The notes below the pieces were generated by a model, which searched no databases, was not told the origin of the DNA, and saw only the letters and a list, made by a program, of their open reading frames with translations. Below are positions 47,486-56,119 of a DNA stretch of 64,000 bases, in pieces (position 1 is the first letter of the stretch; each line of letters starts with the position of its first letter). Source of the DNA: Candidatus Methylopumilus universalis (GTDB lineage Bacteria; Pseudomonadota; Gammaproteobacteria; Burkholderiales; Methylophilaceae). A program made the position numbers and the translations under genes. Location of the stretch: NCBI GenBank assembly GCA_945883335.1, contig CAMCXI010000002.1:1-64000 (forward strand), read 5' to 3'.

Positions 47486-48742
47486 CTATTTAATTGCTAA
47501 TTTTGCAATCCGAATACTGGCCGGTGGATGTGAGTCATAGAATGCTGAGTGTAACGGGTCCGGCGTTAAGGTTGAAGCATTATCGCGATAAAGTTTCACC
47601 AATGAAGTCACCAAATGCTTCGCACTTGAATGGCTTGCAGCGTAACTATCTGCTTCAAATTCGTTTTTACGAGAATAGTTTGCCATGATAGGGCGAAGCA
47701 CAAACAAGAAAACAGGGCTCACTAACAAGAATAAAACAAGTGCCATGTAGCTGCTCATGTCGTTTACACCTAATCCCAAGAAGAACCAATTTTGGTCTTT
47801 CAGAAAACCTAATAAAGCTAATCCTAAAAAGCTAATAGAGAACATCATCACAATGCGTTTAATCACATGTTTATGCTTGAAGTGACCTAACTCATGCGCT
47901 AGAACCGCCTCGATCTCATCTGTGTTTAGGCGGTCCAAAAGCGTATCAAAAAACACGACACGTTTGCTTTTGCCAAAGCCAGTAAAGTAAGCGTTGCCGT
48001 GACTGCTACGAGCTGAACCATCCATCACGAATAAGCCTTGTGATTTGAACCCGCATTTAGCTAATAAAGCCTCAATGCGCGCTTTAAGTGCTTCATCTGT
48101 AAGCGGTGTAAATTTGTTGAATAACGGTGCGATAAAGGTTGGGTAAATAGCTAGCACCAATAAGTTGAATACGCTCCATACCGCCCAAAGGTAAAGCCAC
48201 CAGTATTCGCCAGCGCTTTCCATTAGCCATAGTGCTGCAAATAAAATTGGCGCTCCAAGAACTACACCCAAGATACTTTGCTTGATCATGTCGCCAATAA
48301 ACATGCCGCGCGTCATTTTGTTAAAGCCAAAATGCTCGTCGATGACAAAAGTTTTGTAGTAGTCAAAAGGCGTATCAATAATGCCGCTGATAATCAGTGC
48401 ACTTAAAATTACTAATGCCCCGCGAAACATTTCATGCTCCGGCATCAACTCGCGCCATACGAAGTCTATCCAATGCAAACCGCCACCCAAAGTAAAAGTG
48501 AGAAGTAAAGCTGCTTGCACGATGCCTTCAGCGATGACGAGTTTTGTTTTGGCAGCAGTGTAGTCAGCTGCTTTTTGGTGAGCATCTAAACTGATATCCT
48601 TGCTGAACGCTTTAGGTACTTGGTTGCGGTGTTTTTGTACAAAACCAATATGTCTATTACCCAACCAAATACGAGTGAGCGTGGTTAACACCACCAAACT
48701 AATGAAGATAATACTAAGGGTGTAACTATGAGCAGATGCCAT
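47486..48742 (-). CDS. M48 family metalloprotease (Ste24-like)
   Basis: The 418-residue membrane protease has several helices and the zinc motif HELGH in VLAHELGHFKHKH (about 284-296), with the third ligand Glu in NEFEADSYAASH (about 362-373). It resembles eukaryotic Ste24/CAAX proteases; bacterial members take part in membrane protein quality control. It is the first gene of a reverse operon: M48-cytochrome c-rsgA-queD. Confidence 0.92.
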   Translation of the reverse strand: MASAHSYTLSIIFISLVVLTTLTRIWLGNRHIGFVQKHRNQVPKAFSKDISLDAHQKAADYTAAKTKLVIAEGIVQAALLLTFTLGGGLHWIDFVWRELMPEHEMFRGALVILSALIISGIIDTPFDYYKTFVIDEHFGFNKMTRGMFIGDMIKQSILGVVLGAPILFAALWLMESAGEYWWLYLWAVWSVFNLLVLAIYPTFIAPLFNKFTPLTDEALKARIEALLAKCGFKSQGLFVMDGSARSSHGNAYFTGFGKSKRVVFFDTLLDRLNTDEIEAVLAHELGHFKHKHVIKRIVMMFSISFLGLALLGFLKDQNWFFLGLGVNDMSSYMALVLFLLVSPVFLFVLRPIMANYSRKNEFEADSYAASHSSAKHLVTSLVKLYRDNASTLTPDPLHSAFYDSHPPASIRIAKLAIK

Positions 48743-48843
48743 GATTTTTATACTTTTCAGTTAAACTATTATCATTATAGAAGCTTCAGCAGACCGAAGG
48801 TTCATCAATTGCAGTTTATTCAATAAAATTAATGGAAATCATG

Positions 48844-49392
48844 ATGGTAAATCCCAATGACAATTTAATCTGGCTAGATATGGAAATGACGGGCTTGTTA
48901 CCAGACTCTGATCGCATTATAGAATTAGCGGTTGTAGTGACAGATGCAGGTTTAAATGTCATTGCGGAATCCCCAGTGATTGTTGTGCATCAGTCCGACG
49001 AAGTTTTAGATGGTATGGATGCGTGGAACAAAGGGACACACGGACGTTCTGGACTGATTGAAAAGGTAAAAGCCTCTAAGACGAATGAGGAGCAAGCGAC
49101 AGCTGAAATGCTTGAGTTTTTGAAGCAGCATGTGCCTGCAGGAAAATCTCCGATGTGTGGTAACTCCATCTGCCAAGACAGGCGATTTATGGCGCGTTAT
49201 ATGCCAGAGCTTGAGAAATATTTTCATTATCGCAATCTGGATGTAAGCACCTTTAAAGAGTTGGCGCGTCGATGGAAGCCGACGATTTATTCAGGTTTCA
49301 AGAAAGCAAGTAAACACGAAGCCTTGGCAGATATTTACGAGTCGATTGATGAGCTTAAGTATTATCGTGAACATTTTATTAAGCTTGATTAA
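48844..49392 (+). CDS. orn: Oligoribonuclease
   Basis: The 182-residue DEDDh exonuclease removes the last di- to tetranucleotides of RNA decay and ends c-di-GMP breakdown (pGpG). Motifs are [11 protein letters not shown] (8-18), [16 protein letters not shown] (about 111-126) and [17 protein letters not shown] (about 158-174). Among three close ATGs I chose 48844, seven bases after GGA. Divergent from the M48 protease gene. Confidence 0.95.
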   Translation: MVNPNDNLIWLDMEMTGLLPDSDRIIELAVVVTDAGLNVIAESPVIVVHQSDEVLDGMDAWNKGTHGRSGLIEKVKASKTNEEQATAEMLEFLKQHVPAGKSPMCGNSICQDRRFMARYMPELEKYFHYRNLDVSTFKELARRWKPTIYSGFKKASKHEALADIYESIDELKYYREHFIKLD

Positions 49393-49521
49393 ATTAAGCC
49401 TAACTATATTGAGTTTTAGTCTTAATAGAAAATGTAAGTATTAAAGTTTTAAATGATAATAATCTGAATGTTAGCTTTATTTGTCAGCCAATCATTCAAA
49501 TAATTAATTTAAGGAACTAGC

Positions 49522-49905
49522 ATGGGCATCACAGCCTTTTTTGCAGTAGGAGTAGGCGCAGCAATCGGTGCTTGGGGTCGGTGGGGCTTGAGCTTGGTGC
49601 TCAATAGTCTTTTTCCTTTATTGCCTTTTGGAACATTGCTGGCCAATTTAGTGGGTAGCTATTTAATGGGTATTAGCATGGGCTTGATCAGTCTGGTTGG
49701 CTTACTCAGTCCAGAGCTGAGGCTGTTGATTACAACAGGATTTTTAGGTGGCTTGACCACATTTTCCACATTTTCTGCTGAATCAGTCACATTGCTCTCT
49801 CGTGGTGAATATGGATGGGCTTCTTTGCATATTCTGGCGCATTTACTAGGCTCTTTATTGATGACTGCGCTCGGTTTGTTGACGTTGCAACTTTTGAAAC
49901 AATAA
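49522..49905 (+). CDS. crcB: Fluoride channel CrcB/Fluc
   Basis: The 127-residue protein has four hydrophobic helices with the family motifs GAWGRWGLS, FGTLLANLVGSYLMG and GFLGGLTTFSTFSAE (about 71-85). It exports fluoride as a dual-topology dimer. The ribosome site AAGGA precedes the ATG. No fluoride riboswitch is visible upstream. The stop overlaps the next start as TAATG. Confidence 0.93.
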   Translation: MGITAFFAVGVGAAIGAWGRWGLSLVLNSLFPLLPFGTLLANLVGSYLMGISMGLISLVGLLSPELRLLITTGFLGGLTTFSTFSAESVTLLSRGEYGWASLHILAHLLGSLLMTALGLLTLQLLKQ

Positions 49906-51254
49906 TGGTTCCTAAAAACATGAGTTTAAGATTACGCCTGAATTTGTTAATCACAGCTTTGTCTCTTGCGTTTATGCTCGCGGCGGGTTGGGTCATTGTG
50001 AATGACGCGAAAGTTTCTATTCGTGAGCGAGTAGAAGCCGCTTCGCGGGTGACGGTTCAATTGCTCGATAATGTCATCGTAACCTCTGTGATGAACCCTA
50101 GCCTAGGTGAAACGACAGAAGTCTTAAATGTTTTTTTGCGATCACTTGGATACGTGCGCAGCAATCAAATCTCATTATATGATTCGCGCGGCAATCTGCT
50201 TTATGAGTCTCCAAAGTCTACCTATCAATCCGATGTGCATCCGCCTCAATGGTTTGTAAAGATTGTGGAACCTAAGCAAGAGTCAGTGCAGCGCCGGGTT
50301 CGCTTTGGTGTTTTGATTATTAACTCAAATGCAGCAGGCTCTATTCGACAAACTTGGCGAGGTGTGGAGCAATTGATGTGGATGGGTTTAGGATTTTTCC
50401 TTCTTTTAAATGTGATGGTTTATGCGCTCTTGAGTCACTCTTTAAGGCCAGTTGGACATATTCTTAATGCGATCAATCGTATGGAGCAAGGGGACTTAAC
50501 GGTTCGTCTTAAGCCTTTTAAATTGCCAGAATTTGACACGATAGGACATAGTTTAAATCGTATGGCTAAGTCTTTAGAGGCGGAGCGTCAACTTGAGGAA
50601 AATAGACAATTAACAGCGCTGATACAAACACACATTGAGGATGAGCGCCGAAGCCTAGCACGTGAGTTGCACGATGAGCTTGGCCAATATGTGACAGCAA
50701 TTAAAACTTTTGCGGTTGGGATTGCGAATAAGACTGTTGAAAAAATGCCTGACGTTTCATCTAATGCTCAGACCATAGTGGCTGCGGCAAACCATATTTA
50801 TGACGGCATGCACGACATCATTCGCCATTTGCGTCCTGGTGCGCTTGATAACCTTGGACTTTCTGAAACGCTTAAAGATGCTGTAAATCACTTAGAAAAG
50901 CAGCATCCTATGATTGATTTTAAGCTCGAATTAACAGGTGAGCTCAACCGACTTGGTGAAAATTTAAATATTAATCTTTACCGAATTGTGCAGGAGTCAT
51001 TAAATAATGCGGTGAAACATGCAAAAGCCAGTATGATTAGTATCAGTTTAAAGCAAGAGCTGAATGGCAATTTGAATTTAATCATACAAGACAATGGGGT
51101 AGGAATGGACATCAACAGTGTTGACCAAACCCAGCATTTTGGGATGCTTGGAATGCGAGAGCGCACCCAAGCATTCCGAGGTAAATTTGATGTTAAGTCA
51201 TCATCCAAAGGCACCAAAATTTCAATCCATATCCCTAAGGAATCTATTACATGA
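49905..51254 (+). CDS. Sensor histidine kinase (MoxY/NarX-like)
   Basis: The 449-residue membrane kinase has one helix at about 8-32, a periplasmic sensing region to about 150 resembling LapD/MoxY N-terminal domains, a second helix at about 158-180, a HAMP linker (SLRPVGHILNAINRMEQGD), and a HisKA_3 domain with phospho-His in ARELHDELGQ (about 255). The ATPase end has NNAVKHAKA and DNGVGMD. It is paired with a LuxR-type regulator and coupled to crcB. The signal is unknown; MoxY in methylotrophs controls methanol oxidation. Confidence 0.87.
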   Translation: MVPKNMSLRLRLNLLITALSLAFMLAAGWVIVNDAKVSIRERVEAASRVTVQLLDNVIVTSVMNPSLGETTEVLNVFLRSLGYVRSNQISLYDSRGNLLYESPKSTYQSDVHPPQWFVKIVEPKQESVQRRVRFGVLIINSNAAGSIRQTWRGVEQLMWMGLGFFLLLNVMVYALLSHSLRPVGHILNAINRMEQGDLTVRLKPFKLPEFDTIGHSLNRMAKSLEAERQLEENRQLTALIQTHIEDERRSLARELHDELGQYVTAIKTFAVGIANKTVEKMPDVSSNAQTIVAAANHIYDGMHDIIRHLRPGALDNLGLSETLKDAVNHLEKQHPMIDFKLELTGELNRLGENLNINLYRIVQESLNNAVKHAKASMISISLKQELNGNLNLIIQDNGVGMDINSVDQTQHFGMLGMRERTQAFRGKFDVKSSSKGTKISIHIPKESIT

Positions 51255-51892
51255 GCGTCCCTATCAATGTCTTATTAGTGGATGACCACGCCGTCGTTCG
51301 CATGGGCTTTAAGATGCTCTTAGAGTCTGATGCGGATATCAAAGTAGTCGCGGAAGCAGACAGCGGTGAAAATGGTGTCAAGATGTATATGGAACATAAG
51401 CCTGATGTCGTTGTGATGGACATCACTATGCCCGGCATTGGAGGGCTTGAGGCAACTGATCGGATTATGGCAAAAGATAGCTCGGCACGTATTCTTGTCC
51501 TTTCAGCACATGAAGATTCCGTTCATCCTAAGCGCGTACTGAATGCTGGCGCAATGGGTTATTTGACTAAGCGTAGCGCTGCTGAGGAGTTGATTAAAGC
51601 CATTCGCACTGTTGCAAGCCGAAAGATGTATTTGGAAGCGAGCATTGCGCAGCAGATGGCCATTCAGCAATTAAACGGCGAAAAGAACCCTGTGGATGTG
51701 CTTTCCGACCGTGAGTTTGAAGTATTCATGGCTTTGGCTAAAGGCGAGACTACCAATGAAATTGCTGAGATTTTAAGCCTATCGCCTCGCACGGTTGGTA
51801 CGCATCTTTACAACATCAAACAAAAGCTCAACGCAAGTAACTCAGCTGAAATTGCTTTAATAGCAATGCGTTCGGGGTTGATTGATCCTTAA
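51251..51892 (+). CDS. LuxR/NarL-type response regulator
   Basis: The 213-residue protein has a receiver domain with DD at 11-12, phospho-acceptor Asp57 in VVVMDITMPG, and conserved Lys in TKRSAAEE. The HTH_LuxR output (about 147-210) is LSDREFEVFMALAKG then NEIAEILSLSPRTVGTHL. Its ATG overlaps the kinase stop by four bases, so the two form a two-component pair. Targets are not seen. Stops of this gene and the convergent EamA gene are two bases apart. Confidence 0.92.
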   Translation: MSVPINVLLVDDHAVVRMGFKMLLESDADIKVVAEADSGENGVKMYMEHKPDVVVMDITMPGIGGLEATDRIMAKDSSARILVLSAHEDSVHPKRVLNAGAMGYLTKRSAAEELIKAIRTVASRKMYLEASIAQQMAIQQLNGEKNPVDVLSDREFEVFMALAKGETTNEIAEILSLSPRTVGTHLYNIKQKLNASNSAEIALIAMRSGLIDP

Positions 51893-51894
51893 TT

Positions 51895-52755
51895 TTATTT
51901 TTTAGCGCTCGTATTCGCGCTGATACTCATCACGCCGCTGCTAATGATTAATAAAATCGCTAGCCAGCGGCCCATCGACAGCGTTTCATTCCAAAGCAAT
52001 ATGCCAAATAAGCTGGCTAATACCACCGTGGTGTAAGCCAAGCTGCCAACAACCAGCGGATTGCCTGTTCGATAAGCGCGTGTCATGGCGAGCTGAGCAA
52101 TGGTTGCGCAAGTGCCGAGGCCCGCTAGAATGGGAAGGTCTTTTAGCGACAAATAGCTAAAGTGGTGTATAAGCATCCAAGCGCCTCCCCCTAATGTGCA
52201 TACGAGCGAGAAGTAAAACACGGTTCGCCAGTCAGGCTCGCCAGCACGTCCAAGTTGCGCGACATGCACATAAACCAAACCAGCTAACAGTCCAGAAAGT
52301 AAACCCAAGCCTCCTGCTAGAAACTCTCCGTAATGAATGCTAGGCTTGAGTAAGAAAGTAACGCCGATAAAGCCAGTCAAGATAGCAACCAGCAAAATCT
52401 TCTTAGGTTTTTCATGAAGCGCAATTGTCAAAATTGCTGCCATCGCCAAAGGTGAGGTGTAGTTGAGAGTAATCGCTGTGGCAAGGGGTAATTCACTAAT
52501 CGCATAGAAAAACATCACCATAGAGATAAATCCGATAATGGAGCGTGACATTTGTTTTTTGATGAGATGGGTTTTAAGTGAAAGTCTGTTGCTGACAACG
52601 TAGATGGAAATAAATATTAATCCAACTAATGAGCGGTAGAAAACCAGTTCTGCGCTAGAGAATTTGTGTGAGGCGATTTTGACTAACACACCCATCACAG
52701 CGAAGAAGAATGCTGCGACGAGCATCCATAAACTACCTAATTTGAACTGCTTCAC
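51895..52755 (-). CDS. EamA/DMT-family transporter
   Basis: The 286-residue inner-membrane protein has ten hydrophobic segments and two EamA repeats, the second with LGRAGEPDWRTVF between. Substrates of the family vary. I chose a GTG at 52755, which overlaps the stop of the upstream Rieske gene as GTGA, the classic coupling; the frame stays open to a TTG at 52785. The pairing suggests transport of the oxygenase substrate or product, which is inference. Confidence 0.85.
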   Translation of the reverse strand: MKQFKLGSLWMLVAAFFFAVMGVLVKIASHKFSSAELVFYRSLVGLIFISIYVVSNRLSLKTHLIKKQMSRSIIGFISMVMFFYAISELPLATAITLNYTSPLAMAAILTIALHEKPKKILLVAILTGFIGVTFLLKPSIHYGEFLAGGLGLLSGLLAGLVYVHVAQLGRAGEPDWRTVFYFSLVCTLGGGAWMLIHHFSYLSLKDLPILAGLGTCATIAQLAMTRAYRTGNPLVVGSLAYTTVVLASLFGILLWNETLSMGRWLAILLIISSGVMSISANTSAKK

Positions 52756-53861
52756 AAATGCGGTTCTAGCTGCGCGCGCAGCCAATAATGAAAGTGTTCC
52801 AAACCCGTTTCCATCGGATGTTGATATGGGCCGCGCTCATCAATACCTTGAGCAAATAGGGCGCGGCGACCATCATGCATGCGCTGACATATTTCTTTAT
52901 CTTCATCAGCAGTTTCCTCATAAGCGGCTTGCTGAGCGGCGACATATTCACGCTCAAACAGGGTGATATCTTCTGGGTAGTAAAATTCAACCACGTTGCT
53001 ACATTTGTCTACACCACGAGGGATGATGTGAGAAACCACAAGCACGTTTGGATACCATTCGATCATGAGGAATGGATAATAGACCATCCAAATGGCACCA
53101 TGCTTTGGCAAGCCTTTTTTGTCATGGTATTGTTTAACCTGTGTTTGCCAATTTCTGTAGATCTCTGAGCCTGCTTTGTCAGCATTTGGTTTGTAGCCAA
53201 CCGTTTGCACGCTATAGTCTTTGCCAAACTCCCAATTGAGTGCATCGCAATCTACAAAGCGATCTAAGCCCGGATGGAATGGGCCTACGTGGTAGTCCTC
53301 TAGGTACACTTCAATAAAGGTCTTCCAGTTGAAGTCGTACTCATCAACGGTCACGCGGTCTAGCATGTAATTAGTGAAGTCGAAATCTTGCTTGCAACCT
53401 AATGCATTTAAGTCTTCCGCAATATTGCGCTTGCTGTTAAAAAGCAATCCCTGCCAATTGGTGAGGGGTGTGTGGTCCAAGTGAAGGCAAGGGTCTTCTT
53501 TAAAGTGTGGCGCACCCAAGAGTTCACCATGCAGGTTGTAAGTCCAGCGGTGAAGTGGGCAAACGATATGTTTTGTATTTCCCTGCCCATTTAACATCAG
53601 GGCCTGGCGATGACGACAAATGTTGCTGATTAAACTAATGCCTTGCTGGTTGTGTACCAAGGCTTTGCCGTCTTGCATCCAGCCCAGCGTGTAAAAATCA
53701 CTTTGATTTGGCACCATGAGCTCGTGACCAAGATACTGAGGTGCTTTGGGAAATAAGTGCTTTGCTTCTAGCGCATAAATGGTGGGATCGGTATACCAAG
53801 CAACAGGCAGTTGGGCTGAATTGTTGACTTGAATATTATGGCTGATGTTAAGAGGAATCAT
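52752..53861 (-). CDS. Rieske non-haem iron oxygenase, alpha subunit
   Basis: The 369-residue enzyme has a Rieske [2Fe-2S] site C-x-H and C-x2-H (Cys82, His84, Cys101, His104) and a catalytic domain with the mononuclear-iron ligands in EDYHVGPFH (His191 and His196). It is a typical oxygenase component, which needs a reductase and ferredoxin; none is encoded nearby. Substrate is not evident (aromatic ring or methylamine-type). Followed directly by the EamA transporter. Confidence 0.9.
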   Translation of the reverse strand: MIPLNISHNIQVNNSAQLPVAWYTDPTIYALEAKHLFPKAPQYLGHELMVPNQSDFYTLGWMQDGKALVHNQQGISLISNICRHRQALMLNGQGNTKHIVCPLHRWTYNLHGELLGAPHFKEDPCLHLDHTPLTNWQGLLFNSKRNIAEDLNALGCKQDFDFTNYMLDRVTVDEYDFNWKTFIEVYLEDYHVGPFHPGLDRFVDCDALNWEFGKDYSVQTVGYKPNADKAGSEIYRNWQTQVKQYHDKKGLPKHGAIWMVYYPFLMIEWYPNVLVVSHIIPRGVDKCSNVVEFYYPEDITLFEREYVAAQQAAYEETADEDKEICQRMHDGRRALFAQGIDERGPYQHPMETGLEHFHYWLRAQLEPHL

Positions 53862-54186
53862 GTCGCTGGTTAGTGTTCAACTAAATTTGTTTTTTCGAGG
53901 CTGTAAGGGGTATCGCATTTGTTTTAATACGATTTATTATTCTAATAATTAATCTAAGGGATGCGATTTTGCACTAACTCCATTTTTTTTCAAGTTTTTT
54001 CCAGATTGCTGCTTTTTTGACCTAGTATCCCTAAGACTTTAATTGGACAAATTTAGAATAAGTTTCAGCGACTTAAAAGCCCGCAAATGCATCTCAAAAA
54101 GGGCTCAATTCTTGCCTAAAAGACCATTTTGAGATAATCTCAGTATATTAGATTTAAAACAATTATCCTTCTCAAGGAGCAAGCAA
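53862..54186. other. Intergenic region of about 325 bases
   Basis: An AT-rich divergent spacer between the Rieske gene and the small membrane peptide gene. I see no RNA gene or terminator. It holds an odd palindrome TGAGATAATCTCA at 54130-54142 and, at the end, a strong ribosome site. A TATATT at 54144-54149 may be the -10 for the downstream pair. Confidence 0.55.
54130..54142. promoter_or_regulatory. Possible operator palindrome
   Basis: TGAGAT-A-ATCTCA is an exact 6+1+6 dyad, lying next to a TATATT and 45 bases before the 34-residue membrane peptide. No known regulator consensus is matched. Confidence 0.35.
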
Positions 54187-54291
54187 ATGAAAAATCCACT
54201 AGATTCAATTTTAGGTACGATCATTTCTGGCTTAGTTCTAACGATTGTGTTGTATTTATTTGTGAAACATTTTGTATTGGCGGGGGTGTAA
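54187..54291 (+). CDS. 34-residue single-helix membrane peptide
   Basis: The 34-residue frame begins MKNPLDSILGTI and is almost entirely one hydrophobic helix (about 8-33) with the only charges near the start and KH in the middle. The start follows AAGGAGCAAGCAA, a strong ribosome site. The next gene starts four bases after its stop, so the two are probably co-translated. Not recognised; likely a small subunit or regulator of the downstream membrane protein. Confidence 0.6.
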   Translation: MKNPLDSILGTIISGLVLTIVLYLFVKHFVLAGV

Positions 54292-54294
54292 GTC

Positions 54295-54786
54295 ATGGAA
54301 TATTCAATGGGTATTTTCCGCTGGTTACACATCATGGCAGGCATTACTTGGATTGGCCTGCTTTACTACTTTAATTTGGTACAAATGCCTGCCATGAAAG
54401 ATGCTGCCGCTGATGGCACTGCGGCAGGCATTTCTAAACACGTCGCCCCACGTGCTTTGTTATGGTTTCGATGGGCCGCTGTTGCTACTTGGTTAATGGG
54501 CGCAGCTTTGCTTGGACCTGGCTTTGGTGCTGCTTTTTCTTTGCAAGCTGGTTACGTTGGTATAGGTATTGGCGCTTGGTTGGGCACGATTATGTTGTTT
54601 AATGTTTGGGTGTTGATTTGGCCGAATCAACAAAAGATTTTAGGTTTGGTTTCTGCGACGGATGAAGAGAAAGCAACAGCACGTCGTGTCGCCTTTTTAG
54701 CATCTCGAACGAATATGATGCTTTCATTGCCTATGTTGTTTTTTATGGCGAATGGTCTTTCACATAAGGCAGTTATTGGCCTCTGA
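54295..54786 (+). CDS. Membrane protein of the PuuD N-terminal (Urate_ox_N) family
   Basis: The 163-residue protein has about four hydrophobic segments. The start (MGIFRWLHIMAGITWIGLLY then FNLVQMPAM) matches the urate hydroxylase PuuD N-terminal membrane domain; PuuD also has a cytochrome c tail of about 200 residues, absent here. Conserved histidines (His12, His46) could bind haem. It forms a short operon with the preceding peptide. Actual role unknown; urate oxidation is not established. Confidence 0.75.
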   Translation: MEYSMGIFRWLHIMAGITWIGLLYYFNLVQMPAMKDAAADGTAAGISKHVAPRALLWFRWAAVATWLMGAALLGPGFGAAFSLQAGYVGIGIGAWLGTIMLFNVWVLIWPNQQKILGLVSATDEEKATARRVAFLASRTNMMLSLPMLFFMANGLSHKAVIGL

Positions 54787-54808
54787 GTTTTTTAATTAAG
54801 CTGAGATT

Positions 54809-54829
54809 GGCGGCTTGAGCCGCCTTTTT
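54809..54829 (+). terminator. Intrinsic terminator after the PuuD-N-like gene
   Basis: A perfect GC stem GGCGGC (54809-54814) and GCCGCC (54819-54824) with a four-base loop, followed by five T. Confidence 0.93.
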
Positions 54830-54840
54830 CATTTTTATTT

Positions 54841-54857
54841 GGCAACAGATTGTTGCC
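54841..54857 (+). repeat. Small hairpin in the argD leader
   Basis: GGCAAC (54841-54846) and GTTGCC (54852-54857) with a five-base loop lie 32-49 bases before the argD start. Could be a second weak terminator or leader structure. Confidence 0.45.
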
Positions 54858-54889
54858 TATTTCGTTTTGTAAGTATTGAGTAAAGTGAT

Positions 54890-56071
54890 ATGTCACAACA
54901 TTTGATGAACACCTATGCACGTCAGCCTGTTTGCTTTGTAAAAGGTGAAGGCGTTTGGCTATTTGATCCAGCAGGCAATCGTTATCTTGATGCATTGGCA
55001 GGTGTTGCGGTGAACGGTCTAGGTCATGCCCATCCTAAGCTGGTGAAAGCAATCAGCGAGCAGGCAGCCAAGTTAATTCATGTTTCTAACGTTTATAACA
55101 TTAGAGAACAATCACTTTTGGCTGACAAGCTTTGCGAAATCTCCGATATGGACAAAGTGTTCTTCTGTAACTCTGGCTGTGAAGCGAATGAGGCTTCAAT
55201 CAAATTGGCTAGACTTTACGGGCACAACAAAGGGATCAAGAATCCTGAAATCATTGTGATGGAAAAAGCATTCCATGGCCGGACATTAGCAACACTTTCA
55301 GCAACAGGTAACCGCAAAACGCAAGCGGGTTTTGAACCGCTGGTGAGTGGGTTTGTTCGCGTGCCGTTTGATGATGTGGAAGCGGTGCGTCAAGTCGCTG
55401 CGCACAATAAAAACGTGGTGGCGATTTTGGTTGAGCCAGTACAAGGTGAGGGCGGCATTAACATTCCGCATGATGCTTCTGGCTATTTAGAACAGTTGCG
55501 CAAGATCTGTGATGACAATGGTTGGTTGCTCATGGTGGATGAAGTGCAAACAGGCATTGGCCGCACCGGAACATGGTTTGCGTTTCAACATACCAATATT
55601 ATCCCTGATGTGATGTCTTTGGCGAAGGGGCTTGGATCAGGTGTGCCAATTGGTGCATGTTTGGCCAGAGGTGTTGCCGCTGAAACATTTACTTATGGCA
55701 AGCATGGCTCCACTTTTGGCGGTAATCCGCTTGCTGCCGCAGCAGGTATAGCTACATTGCAAATTATTGAAGAAGAAAATTTACGTGCACATGCCGATGC
55801 AATGGGCAACGTGATTTGTGATGGTTTGCGTGCTGCGTTAAAGGTTGTTGCTGGGGTCGTTGGTATTCGTAACGCAGGCTTAATGATTGGTGTGGAGTTG
55901 GATCGTCCATGTGGCGACTTGGTTAAGCGCGCGCTTGCAGAAAGACTGCTGATTAATGTCACTGCTGACAAAGTAATTCGCTTGCTACCGCCACTGGTGA
56001 TTAATCAAATTGAAGCTGAACAGTTGGTCGCAATCTTAGCTAAATTAATTAAGCAATTTTTAAGCGAGTAA
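54890..56071 (+). CDS. argD: Acetylornithine aminotransferase
   Basis: The 393-residue class III PLP aminotransferase converts N-acetylglutamate semialdehyde to N-acetylornithine and may also serve lysine synthesis. Features are NSGCEANEASIKLAR (about 98-112), FHGRTLATLSATG, VDEVQTGIGRTG and the PLP lysine in SLAKGLGSGVPIGA (about Lys247). It opens the arginine cluster argD-argF-argG. Confidence 0.95.
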   Translation: MSQHLMNTYARQPVCFVKGEGVWLFDPAGNRYLDALAGVAVNGLGHAHPKLVKAISEQAAKLIHVSNVYNIREQSLLADKLCEISDMDKVFFCNSGCEANEASIKLARLYGHNKGIKNPEIIVMEKAFHGRTLATLSATGNRKTQAGFEPLVSGFVRVPFDDVEAVRQVAAHNKNVVAILVEPVQGEGGINIPHDASGYLEQLRKICDDNGWLLMVDEVQTGIGRTGTWFAFQHTNIIPDVMSLAKGLGSGVPIGACLARGVAAETFTYGKHGSTFGGNPLAAAAGIATLQIIEEENLRAHADAMGNVICDGLRAALKVVAGVVGIRNAGLMIGVELDRPCGDLVKRALAERLLINVTADKVIRLLPPLVINQIEAEQLVAILAKLIKQFLSE

Positions 56072-56119
56072 TATTTTTTAAATTAATGGTTTAAACGTCC
56101 AATATTTTTGGTCAACATC

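Noticed and set aside
49393-49521. Fluoride riboswitch upstream of crcB
   Set aside because: I looked for the conserved GGNGAUGG and downstream paired elements and could not find them; the region is plain AT-rich spacer.
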